In this document: piece after piece, positions 1 through 9,534 of the stretch | How positions within the stretch are numbered: position 1 is the first letter of the stretch | How the letters are laid out: each line of letters begins with the position of its first letter | Assembly (NCBI GenBank): GCA_011033025.1 | Contig: WFMF01000031.1 | Location: 558,001 to 622,000 of the forward strand | Direction of reading: 5' to 3' | DNA from: Beroe forskalii | Taxonomy: Eukaryota > Ctenophora > Nuda > Beroida > Beroidae | Length of the DNA stretch: 64,000 nt | Program-made: the position numbers and the translations under genes | The notes under the pieces: generated by a model | Told to the model about the DNA's origin: nothing | Database searches by the model: none | The model's input: the letters and a program-made list of their open reading frames with translations, nothing else

Positions 1-2210
1 CGAAAAATCGACTATTTTTTAAAGGTGGCGATTTATATCTTCTAGTTACTATGCAACTGACGTGCCTGCAAAATTTGGTGTGGCTATCTATTGCAGAAGT
101 CGAGATATGGCACTTGTCACCATTTTCATGACCTGAGAGTATCCCTCAAATTACCGGCACTTGTAACAAAATGTGACAAAATTGAAATGCGTGTTTCTGG
201 GTGTTTCAACATGTTCTGGTGATTTATTATGATCAAATATGATTGCTGATGGCCATTAGATACTGCTCCAACCATCTTGAGGCCTCTATTCCTGAAAACG
301 GTGACGCGGTGACACCAAAATGACACCCTGACACCCATTTCAAAAATTCTCCAAATTTGTTCGGAATCACTTTTAAACCGTTCAGAAAGTCAAAGTAAGT
401 CACAAAAACATGATTTTGAATCAAAATAATCGGTTCTATTTACCAAATTTTCGATCTTGACTTAGCCTGAAAATACAGTGTCACATCAGCTGAAAATCAA
501 AAAAGGGCCATAAAAGACTTGAAAATGTAATTTTTGAATGGCTGCTGATTTATATCTTTTAGTTACCACGAAATTGACATGCCTGCAAAATTTGGTGTGG
601 TTATCTATTGCAGAAGTCGAGATATGGCACATGTCACCATTTTCATGACCTGAGAGTATCCGCGCCAAATTACCGGCACTTGTAACAAAATGTGACAAAA
701 TTGAAATGCGTGTTTCTGGGTGTTTCAAAATGTTCTGGTGATTTTATGTGATCAAATATGATTGCTGATGAAATAAATCGACATCTTAACAAAAAAGTCG
801 ATTTTTCGTCCGTGATGACCGATTTGTCGTTTTTTTACTGTATTTTCAGGCTATGTCAATATCGCAATATTACCTGACAAAATCGAAAATTTTGGATCAG
901 AATCATGTTTTTATGACTTACTTTGACATTCTGAACGGTTTAAAAAGTGATTCCGAACAAATTTGGAGAATTTTGAAATGGGTGTCATGGTGTCATTTAG
1001 GTGTCACCGCGTCACCATTTTCAGGAATAGAGGCCTCAAGATGGTTCAAACAGTATCTTATGACCATCAGCAATCATATCTGATCATATAAAATCATCAG
1101 GCATATTAGAACACCCAGAAACACGCATTTCAATTTTGTCACATTTTGTTACAAGTGCCGGTAATTTGAGGATACTCTCAGGTCATGAAAATGGTGACAA
1201 GTGTCATATCTCGAGTTCTGGAATAGATAGCCACACCAAATTTTGCAGGCACGTCAGTTGAATGTTTACTAGAAGAAATAAATCGACATCTTAACAAAAG
1301 TCGATTTTTTCGTCCGTGATGACCGATTTTTCGTTTTTTTACTGTATTTTCAGGCTATGTCAATATCACAATATGACCTGACAAAATCGAAAATTTTGGA
1401 TCAGAATCATGTTTTTATGACTTACTTTGACATTCTGAACGGTTTAAAAGTGATTCCGAACAAATTTGGAAAATTTTTGAAATGGGTGTCATGGTGTCAC
1501 TAAGGTGTCACCGCGTCACCGTTTTCAGGAATAGAGGCCTCAAGATGGTTCAAACAGTATCTTATGACCATCAGCAATCATATCTGATCATATAAAATCA
1601 TCAGAGCATATTAGAACACCCAGAAACACGCATTTCAATTTTGTCACATTTTGTTACAAGTGCCGGTAATTTGAGGGATACTCTCAGGTCATGAAAATGG
1701 TGACAAGTGTCATATCTCGAGTTCTGGAATAGATAGCCACACCAAATTTTGCAGGCACGTCAGTTGAATGTTTACTAGAAGAAATAAATCGACATCTTAA
1801 CAAAAAAGTCGATTTTTCGTCCGTGATGACCGATTTTTCGTTTTTTTACTGTATTTTCAGGCTATGTCAATATCGCAATATAACCTGACAAAATCGAAAA
1901 TTTTGAATCAAAATCATGTTTTTATGACTTACTTTGACATTCTGAACGGTTTAAAAGTGATTCTGAACAAATTTGGAAAATTTTTGAAAATTTATTTTTG
2001 TGTCACCATGATGTCATCATGTCATCACTGTGTCATCATTGACTCTAAAACGGCTCAGACAGTGTCTAAGGACCTCCTACTATGATATCTTATCACTAAA
2101 GTGAGTCAAAGTAGACAGAAACTCGTTATTTTGCTTTGTCACGTTTTTGTCACGTTTTTGTTACATGCCGGTAATTTGCCGGTAATTCGGCGGATTCATG
2201 AACTCAGTTT
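1..2210. repeat. ~505 bp satellite with strand switch
   Basis: Three head-to-tail units begin near 770, 1274 and 1781, each opening with an AAATAAATCGACATCTTAAC-type block. Period is about 504-507 bp. The third unit degenerates after about 1990. Positions 1-480 and about 520-768 carry the same unit reversed, so the array changes orientation near 769. The recurring short ORFs are frame echoes of the repeat and differ by frameshifts between copies. No coding function is supported. Confidence 0.85.
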
Positions 2211-2569
2211 CAACGTCGTTATGTCGGGGGAGGTTCGGGTACTAAGTTGCAGACACAGGGCCGACGATCCTGCATTTTGGCATTTTTTTGAGTTGATACC
2301 ACCCACCTGAATTTTGGTACCTGGGTACTAAGTGGTTTTGGCATGAGAAAAATTAAGACACCCACCTAAATTCAAGATTTTGGAACAGTTCAGAATAGAA
2401 CATTGAATTTCAGACTCTCGTAGTACAAAGGAATCTGAAAAGTGCTATTTGATATTTGAAATAGGCACTATTAGAATAGCTTCAATCATCATAAGATCAT
2501 ACAACTAAACCCCTTCATTTGTTTTGCGCCAGGTAAAGTTGACATTTGTACCCTGCAAAATAACCTGGT

Positions 2570-2725
2570 ATGTGTCCCATATAACTCTGGCTGATTGACG
2601 TCACAGACTAAAACCTGAATCTTTTTGTGGCCTAACCTAAACCTAACCCCAGCCACAACCATAACCTTAATCTTTACCCTGAACCTAACAAATCCCGACC
2701 CTAATCCTGATCCCAACCCTCAAAG
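2570..2725. repeat. Dispersed CCTAACC-rich repeat copy
   Basis: It reads as a TGACGTCACAGA motif followed by imperfect CCTAAACCTAACCC-like text. The same module recurs at 9170-9420, in reverse at 12400-12650, and partly at 27975-28035. It resembles degenerate telomere-like sequence but is interstitial and part of a dispersed repeat. Confidence 0.65.
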
Positions 2726-2999
2726 CGCTAGATGCGCTTAACTCTTTTAAAGTATATCTTTCTGAGTGACGTCATTATCATAGATAATGAAGGTTCTCGA
2801 ACTATATGGGACAATAACCTTGTGGAAAACATTTTTTTCCACAGTTATAGGCAATTTTATGCTCTTCAGTATTTGGATGAATTTTTTCCTGATGAAATCT
2901 TACTCATAACCAATTTACCCATTTCATTCCTATTCGATTGTTCGTTTTTAAATCTTTTCTAGTTTTTTTGAGATAATCAATTTCTGATTTTCATCTCGT

Positions 3000-3945
3000 G
3001 ACTTAACAGGTGATGACTAATTATCTGGAATTATTTCAATGTATTCTTGTGGGCAAATCGAGATCATGTTAGGGCTCAGATGAGGTTATTCTGGACCTAA
3101 AAGCCTGCTGATTGAGAATCACATCATGAGAAAATTTGAAAACCCTGTTTTCTCATGCTATTGACCAATTAGTTTGAGAAGGTACAGAAAAATCTTGCAC
3201 AAAAAAATTTCAATGGCGATAATTATCCCCAAAAGTGTTAATAAAGCCTTACTATGGGATGATTCTAAGCAGGAGGGTCTCAAGAGTGACTGCAGTGAGT
3301 AGCATCACTAACTTATCCAGTGGTGACCCTATGGAACCTAAACGTGTTTAAAATCGTCAATTCGATAATTTCACTTTCATAAAATTTTGATTTGTATAAA
3401 TCCAAAATTCAGCATATACCATTAAATGGAAGTGGTCCAAAGACATGGATTATGTTGAATGAGGTCCTGCCATTAAATCTGAGTGTTCAGACAACTAAGG
3501 TCCTGTTCTAAGACTCTCGTAAGGCCTGGTGGTGTAGCAAAAAACACATAAATTTTTCCATAAATTTGGCATTATTTTAGCTCTAAAATCTAAGAATTTT
3601 CTTAATCTTCACCGAAAAATGCATGTAGAGGTCTTCAATAGCGTCTTAGCTAACGAAGTCCATAAGTCAACCTAGATGGTAACTGATGGGAACGCTCCTG
3701 TAGGCCATATTCCAATCATATGTCAGGGAGTCAATCTTTAAATTTGTGCAAGATTTTTTCGCATTTTCCCAAACTAACCGGCCAGTAGCATGGGAAAACA
3801 GGGTTTTCAAATTTTCCCATGATCTTATTCTGAATCAGCAGACTTAATAGGTCCAGAATAATCACATCTGAGCTCCAAAATGATCTCGATTTGTCCACAA
3901 AAACACACTGAAACAATTCCAGATAATTAGTCATCACCCGTTAGA
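3000..3945. repeat. Inverted repeat, ~205 bp arms
   Basis: The arm at 3000-3205 is matched in reverse complement by 3737-3945 with scattered mismatches. The two sides share GTGATGACTAATTATCTGGA-type sequence at the outer edge. The ~530 bp between the arms holds nothing recognisable. The structure lies inside the 2225-4742 element and may be a nested older element. Confidence 0.75.
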
Positions 3946-4465
3946 TCACATGACCATGAAAATCAATAAAATGCGTTTCTAATATTTACATCTTAACTCA
4001 TAAGACACAAAATTAGAAACTGTAAGCTTTTAGTCAAAATATAACAACAAGAGGCGAAGGTATATATCGCAACATAATAACCAGAAGGTGCCTTGATGAA
4101 GTTAAATTTCCCTCAGGGAACGAAAACTAAAATGCATAATATGGTCACGTTACTTTAAAGTTACTAGCTAAAAATTGCCCCAAAAACGCTAGTATGAATA
4201 ATTATATAATATTCATATTGAGCCCGATCGAAACTTTTGGATCTTTGTTAACCTAAAACATAGATTTTCCAAAATTGCTAAATATTTGCAGGGAATGTTT
4301 GGTGGTCAAATAGCTCAGTGAGTTACCTAAGCGTCGGATTTAGCAATCCGATTCCCGCTCATTTCTATTTATTATTCTGTGAGCTAACACTGCAAACTCA
4401 GTGATTGCTGCTAGCTCCAAAACGTATCACATTATTTGATTACTGTAGTACTGTGTGATCAGGCA

Positions 4466-4543
4466 GAAAACTGCGGAAAATTTTTTCTCCAAAATGTAAT
4501 TACTAATTTTAGTAATTACATTTTGGAAAATATTCCGCAGTTT
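4466..4543. repeat. Hairpin-forming palindrome
   Basis: An AAACTGCGGAAAA arm and an AATATTCCGCAGTTTA arm flank AAAATGTAATTACT and its complement, giving a stem of about 33 bp with a tiny loop. It is part of the larger TIR element. Confidence 0.75.
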
Positions 4544-4854
4544 ACGAGTAAAAGTAAACATTTCATACTCTGATACTGAAATCAGTAGATATCGACGTAT
4601 TTTAGTACCCAGGTACCAACTGATTTTTCAAATTCAGCTGATGACCACGTATTTTAGTACCCAAGTACTAAACAACATTCGAGGGAAAAATAGACCCACC
4701 CACCGGCCCTGTGTCTGCAACTTAGTACCCGAATCTCCCCCGGTTATGTTTGGGTATTTTTGGACAAATTGCGACACATTTTGTCTTTTAAAACCAAAGC
4801 CATGATGACTACTCAATCGGTTATCTTCAACCTTCACACGCATATGATATTTAC

Positions 4855-4928
4855 CTGAAATATCCGCCAGTTTCTGAACTGTGAATTTTCCACGCCTCCA
4901 TGCATACCCAGCAGAACTCAAACTTACA
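4855..4928 (-). pseudogene. Duplicated RING2 exon 14 copy
   Basis: The 74 bp exon is identical to 36215-36288, with TTACTTCAG before it and GTAAATATC after it. It encodes [16 protein letters not shown] followed by SSETGGYF. The frame is open and both splice sites look normal. Confidence 0.85.
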
Positions 4929-5738
4929 CTGAAGTAACCGTGTAATTAGAAAATTGGTAAATAAGATAGAAATAATAAAGAATTGAAATATTTTTTGAAA
5001 ATGAGGCCAGTATCCATGATAAATGGTACTTCAGTCCTAACGGATTTACATTATGCAACGTTGATTGAAAATGGAAAATTGGGGCGCACAAGACGTCAAA
5101 ATGACAAAATTAAGCTTTTCTTTTCGAACGACTTTTTGAAGTGACTGTATAAACTAAACGGTTCACATAACTGTTATTTCCGTTTGCTCTACCACAAAAT
5201 GGTAGATACTTATCAGATGCACAGATAAGATCTTAGGATTGTGTGCAGTGTGGTTCACCACAAGTTTAGTGTTGAGTGTACAGAAAATTTCAAGTTTCCA
5301 AGTTTCCACTGTCTAGGTGTGTCAGTTGAAAGCACAGCATATGTTAAGGTCTAGTGAGAGTAGGCCGCGTTATTTTGAATCCGTCAAGTATAATCTCACT
5401 GAGTCACCGTGTCAATACAATTAATTGGAGAACAGTGGTTTCATTACTACACTGATACATATTACATATCCACGTGAGTGAGTGAGTGTATGTTATGATC
5501 ATAGCATCGTGTTATGTTCAAAGAGAGAGCTGTTGGTGAGCATGAGGGTGTTTTATTATTCAACTTTACCTCCGTATGTTATAGGGAAATTAACGTAACC
5601 CAAGATAATAGAAAAGTTTTATCATGTGACAAAAAAGGGACGATTTGGTGAATGTTAACATCTTATGAATGATAAAATAAGGTATACAAGATTGAAGATA
5701 ATAAAAAAGAATGCATGTGCACAATACGCACAACGTAC

Positions 5739-5787
5739 CTTCCAACATTTCATGTGATTGCAGCCCTCTGTTTTCTCTATTGGAGAC
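5739..5787 (-). pseudogene. Duplicated RING2 exon 13 copy with intact AG acceptor
   Basis: On the minus strand TATCCCAG precedes the exon, which begins G-TCT-CCA and ends AAG before GTACGTTG. Translation from the second base gives [16 protein letters not shown]. The leading G completes a Lys codon with the AA at the end of exon 12. It differs from the copy at 37111-37158 only at the acceptor. Confidence 0.85.
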
Positions 5788-6137
5788 CTGGGATACATAT
5801 ACTGTTAAACAGAGTACACATAGGGACAGATGTAGGTATTTAGGTGTACACTGCAATGCATTGAGCGTTTATTGCATACACTTATACATAGCGCAGCTGT
5901 TTGCAATTGATTTATCATAGAATACAGATTGAAGAAAATAGATAGTAATTTTGTCGCTCTAACTAAATCAGCTAATAGTTAATACTGTCGTCCTAACTTA
6001 CCGTGTCTTTGATTTTCGTTACTTTATGATCTTATTCAAAGAAGAGATTTCAAATCTTTAGTGAATGGAATAACAGCTGGGTCAGTTGTTATCATTATAT
6101 CCTACCATATAAGTTTCACTGAAACCCTTCCCCACAG

Positions 6138-6702
6138 TGACCATTGCTACGCTGAGGGTTATCCCGAGTACTTGAAAGCATGGCGGAGCAGCCTACTGCT
6201 TCCCTGACCAAGTCATGGCCGTGCAATGCTACCCGGCCGGCAAATACCACGGCTTCTACATGAGTGCTGACATCTCTAAGAATAAGAAGTTACTCATGTG
6301 CAACATTCAGGTAACACATTTGGTATCATGTGGAACGTATTTTGAAATGTTTAGAGAATTCATAATTTTATGGTGGTACTCAAATACTCAATGCTTATCT
6401 CATCACTATGTCTAACCTAATAAACCATTTAATGATATCAAACACAACTCAGACGATTGTGTCCTCCGCAGGTTTACAAGACCGGATCTCAGATTGACTT
6501 GAAGAAGGCAGGGTGGACGGCGGAATTCTTCCTTGACGGTGAGAAGCAAGAAGGCACAATCAAGTACAAGAAGAAGGCTGGATTTGCCATGGCCATCACT
6601 GATGCTGCCAAAGTGAAGGGAGCTGAGTGTTTCAGCTGTACGCTCCATGACAGCGAGGGTTCCCAGGTGCAGGAGGAGAAGAAGTGTAAGGAGGAGAAGT
6701 AA
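6138..6702 (+). CDS. Last two exons of an unrecognised gene
   Basis: Two exons are supported. Exon 1 (from an acceptor CCCCACAG, about 6138-6309) ends CAACATTCAG before GTAACAC. Exon 2 begins at about 6472 after TCCTCCGCAG, continues in the same phase and stops at TAA 6700-6702. Exon 2 reads VYKTGSQIDLKKAGWTAEFF and on to a Lys/Glu-rich end with KCKEEK. Exon 1 has two coding-like stretches in different frames: DHCYAEGYPEYLKAW from 6139, then GGAAYCFPDQVMAVQCYPAG in the +1 frame. That implies a frameshift near 6185-6195, or a chance reading upstream. The cysteines and the lack of membrane segments would fit a small secreted or extracellular domain, but I do not recognise the family. Upstream exons were not found. 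Confidence 0.5.
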
Positions 6703-6712
6703 ACACCTCCTT

Positions 6713-7166
6713 GAGAGCTGAGCCGGCAGAGCTGAGCCGGCAGAGCTGAGCCGGCAGAGCTGAGCCGGCAAAGCTGAGCCGGCAGAGCTGAGCCGGCAGA
6801 GCTGAGCCGGCAGAGCTGAGCCGGCAGAGCTGAACCCGGCAGAGCTGAGCCGGCAGAACTGAAGCCGGCAGAACTGAGCCGGCAGAGCTGGCCGGCAGAG
6901 CTGAGCCGGGCATAGCTGAGCCGGCAGAGCTGAGCCGGCAGCGCTGAGCCGGCAAAGCTGAGCCGGCAGAGCTGAGCCGGCAAGCTGGAGCCGGCAGAGC
7001 TGAGCCCGGCAGGCTGAGCCGGCATAAGCTGAGCCGGCAGAGCTGAGCCGGCAGAGCTGAGCCGGCAGAGCTGAGCCGGCATAGCTGAGCCGGCAGAGCT
7101 GAGCCGGCAGAGCTGAGCCGGCAGAGCTGAGCCGGCAGAGCTGAGCCGGCAGAGCTGAGCCAGCAA
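6713..7166. repeat. 14 bp GC-rich minisatellite
   Basis: About 32 tandem copies of GAGCTGAGCCGGCA run with sporadic indels and point changes. It starts ten bases after the stop codon of the 6138-6702 gene, so it probably lies in that gene's 3' UTR. Long minus-strand ORFs here (for example the 267-residue one over 6489-7292) are the translated repeat (AQLCRLSSAGS) and not a gene. Confidence 0.9.
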
Positions 7167-7690
7167 AAGTGGCGTTACGAGCTGTGCGTCACTGCATGAA
7201 CGACTGTCGTCGTGTAATAACTTGAACAAACTTTGTGTCATAATGCGACTAAATATTATGACGGCCCCTTTCATGGCAATGAAATTCTTCATTGATTTTA
7301 TTAACTGACTTCAAGTAGATTAAGAAAGTAGAACAATTGCTTAATTCAGCTAGCCTGAAGCCTCAGGGTACTAAATTAGAAATTATTTACGTTTAAAAAA
7401 GCTTTAAGCTTAATAAAGTTTAATATTTGTCATTATTTGAGTTTAAGATCAAAATGATGTGTTTAACCTTAAAGTCAAATTATGATCCCAAATTCAGTCT
7501 TATGATTAAAAAAGTATTGATCATGATGATGATCATCAAATTCAATAACTGAAGATTTCAATAATTTCGAATTGGATTGAAGTTGATCTTATCGAACTCA
7601 ATATTTACATTTAATATTTGGTTTAACATTTGTAATTGATGAACCGCTCATAAAACCAACAGCATTCATTTGGAGCTAAGAGAGTTGCTT
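7167..7690. other. AT-rich spacer, nothing recognised
   Basis: This stretch has no ORF with coding character, no tandem repeat and no clear inverted repeat. It has short dispersed ATGATCATGATGATGATC-type simple sequence around 7515. Confidence 0.5.
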
Positions 7691-8165
7691 ATTAATATTA
7701 GCCAATTTTGAGGGTACTTGTAGGCGTGCAATAATAAGTAATATTGCACTCCTCACATTGGCTAATACACTAAGAGCATGACAAATGGTCATGACGCTAA
7801 TAAAATTATTGCACTCGGCTTCGCCTCGTGCAATAATTTGGTATTGTCGCACTCGGCCTGCTCCTCGTGCGACAATATACGCTTAGAGCATGGCTGGGAA
7901 TGCGCTAATAGAAATTATTGCACGAGGCGTAGACGAGTGCAATAGTATTGTCGCACGAGGAGCAGGCCGAGTGCGACAATACCAAATTATTGCACGAGGC
8001 GAAGCCGAGTGCAATAATTAGCGTCATGACCATTTGCCATGCTCTTAGTGTATTAGCCAATGTGAGGAGTGCAATATTACTTATTATTGCACGCCTACAA
8101 GTACCCTCAAAATTGGCTAATACAAATTATTGCACTCGTCTACGCCTTCCCAGCCATGCTCTAAG
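7690..8165. mobile_element. Long palindromic foldback element
   Basis: Left and right halves are near-complementary around a centre near 7905. Outer arms carry TATTAGCCAATTTTGAGGG (left) and its complement CCCTCAAAATTGGCTAATA (ending near 8123). Inside are nested palindromes such as TTGCACTCGGCTTCGCCTCG with its complement and TTGTCGCACTCGGCCTGCTC with its complement. A third outer fragment (GCACTCGTCTACGCC) continues to about 8165. No protein is encoded. This is typical of a MITE or foldback structure. Nested insertion of one palindrome into another would explain the layered symmetry. Confidence 0.8.
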
Positions 8166-8640
8166 CGTATATTATTCGTTATTGGGATGCGAGGACAAAA
8201 CACCACCCGGACAAATTCAATTATTCAAAACGCCACCCGTACACATTACACAACTTGCTCGAAAGGGGCGCCCTTGCGTAATCCCGTAACACAATTTTAC
8301 GGTCAGGGTTACGGTTAGGTCGGATGATCCGCACGAGCGTTCCAATCACGCAATTTCCACTCTAAAAAAAGTTGTTTGAGTGGTGTTACTGTTATATGCC
8401 CGGGAGGCTTTTTATCAGGGTGGTGTTTTGTCCTACCATCATTATGGCCAACTTTGTTCAGATCTTGATTAGTTAAATCTTATGGACACTGAAAATGTTA
8501 ATGATATGTAAAATGCGTGTTGATCAATTGTACATGTAGATAGTTTTTCAATAGTTTCTTTAAATCAAATGCCTCCTTATGTTAAACTGTGATCTGATAG
8601 AATAATATATCTTCGAAGATAACAGTAATTTTTCAGCAAA
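8166..8640. other. Spacer without recognised gene
   Basis: Short ORFs across 7948-8318 run out of the palindrome and are not supported. From 8200 to 8440 an ACACCACCCG block and a later GGTGGTGTTTTGTCC block are partly complementary, so this may be another short foldback element, but the arms are imperfect. Confidence 0.35.
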
Positions 8641-8744
8641 TTTTCGTTTTTGGAAAGAATTTATGATAATAGTTGATAGTAATACAACTCCAATACTATT
8701 ACTATTGCTATGGTGTCCGAGAGTGGACACAAAAAAAACTGCAC

Positions 8745-9000
8745 CTCGAAAAAAAATCACCTCGAAAAAATCACCTCGAAAAAATCACCTCGAAAAAAAT
8801 CACCTCGAAAAAAATTACCTCGAAAAAATCACCTCGAAAAAAATCGCCTCGAAAAAAATCACCTCGAAAAAAATCACCTCGAAAAAATCACCTCGAAAAA
8901 ATCACCTCGAAAAAATTCACCTCGAAGAAAAAAATCACCTCGAAGAAAAAAATCACCTCGAAAAAAATTACATCGCAAAAATTACATCAAAAAATATTTG
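8745..9000. repeat. 13-14 bp A-rich minisatellite
   Basis: About 18 copies of TCACCTCGAAAAAA run with variable A-run length. The block is preceded by GGTGTCCGAGAGTGGACAC. The same lead-in plus repeat is present in reverse orientation at 26040-26250. Lys/Arg/Ser-rich ORFs in all three frames arise from the repeat. Confidence 0.9.
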
Positions 9001-9534
9001 AAACGTTGAAGTTTAAGTTAGGCCTTATTACCACATGTTACGTGTCCCTGTTTGTTCGCGCTTGCGCGCGCAAAATAAGGCTCCGACGCTCCGTAACATG
9101 GAGTAAGTTAGGCCTAAAGTTAAACTTAAGGGTCCTGTTACTGTTAGTGTCAGTTTTAGGAAATGGGTATGTCTCCCATGTAAACGGGGCTGAGTGACGT
9201 CACAGATCTAAACTGTCAATTTTTCTGTATCATGTATTCTAAACCTAAATATGGCCGTAACCAAAACGCTTAAAAACCCTGACCCTAATATTAATCCCGA
9301 CCCTAACCTTTAAAGTGCCAGATGTAAACGGGGCTGAGCTGAGTGACGTCACAGATCTAAACGTCAATTTTTCTGTATCCTAAACCTTAATATGGCCTTA
9401 ACAATAGCAATGTCCAAATGTGGAATGCTGCGTGCACTTCCTAAGCCCGCATAAGTGTGTGTACGCCCTTTTGTCTATCGATGATAGACAACGTCTGGCA
9501 AGCAAAACGATGTTTTTAAAATATTTTTCCGAAT
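9001..9534. repeat. Dispersed repeat with CCTAACC-like tracts
   Basis: Two copies of a TAAACGGGGCTGAGTGACGT-type block occur (9180 and 9325), each followed by CCTAAACCTAAATATGGCC or similar. Matches elsewhere lie at 2570-2725 and in reverse at 12400-12650. The part at 9410-9470 (CCAAATGTGGAATGCTGCG, CCTAAGCCCGCATA) matches modules in the 25.5 and 28 kb mosaics. Confidence 0.55.

Larger units (their letters stand above)
2225..4742. mobile_element. TIR DNA transposon, non-autonomous, 7 bp TSD
   Basis: The ends are inverted repeats of about 38 bp with one mismatch (left starts CGGGGGAGGTTCGGGTAC, right end in reverse complement starts CGGGGGAGATTCGGGTAC). They are flanked by a 7 bp direct repeat GTTATGT (2218-2224 and 4743-4749). 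The related sequence at 35711-35720 has a single GTTATGT running straight into the shared flank, so it is an empty site. The 2,518 bp interior has no transposase-like reading frame. It holds a TAACCC-like tract (2620-2720), an inverted repeat (3000-3205 with 3737-3945) and a hairpin (4466-4543). The superfamily cannot be fixed; 7 bp is unusual, and 8-9 bp would suggest hAT or Mutator-like. Confidence 0.85.
4743..5925 (-). pseudogene. Partial duplicate of the RBR ligase gene (RING2 exons 13 and 14)
   Basis: This block is homologous to 36113-37292. It carries an intact copy of exon 13 (5739-5787, minus; catalytic motif GCNHMKC, AG acceptor) and of exon 14 (4855-4928, minus; CKFEFCWVC). Both exons are identical to the gene copies at base level, while the intron between them has diverged by substitutions and small indels. 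No other exon of the gene is present: homology stops near 5923/37292, just before exon 12. The copy lies about 26 kb beyond the gene's stop codon on the same strand, so it cannot normally be spliced into that transcript in cis. It could be a segmental duplication, or a second haplotype placed in tandem by the assembler. Confidence 0.85.

Noticed and set aside
4306..4372. tRNA-like stretch with TAGCTCAGTGAGTTA
   Set aside because: An A-box-like word is present, but there is no convincing B box or complete cloverleaf. At most it is a decayed tRNA-derived SINE head inside the TIR element.
4634..4921. 95-residue minus-strand [23 protein letters not shown]
   Set aside because: It is a wrong-frame reading of the duplicated RING2 exon 14 continuing into intron; the real frame gives CKFEFCWVC.
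6489..7292. 267-residue minus-strand ORF
   Set aside because: It is the translation of a 14 bp minisatellite (AQLCRLSSAGS repeated) plus antisense of a real exon; all three frames are open for the same reason.
8663..9197. Lys/Arg-rich ORFs of 99-174 residues in three frames
   Set aside because: They are produced by the TCACCTCGAAAAAA repeat, and openness in three overlapping frames argues against coding.
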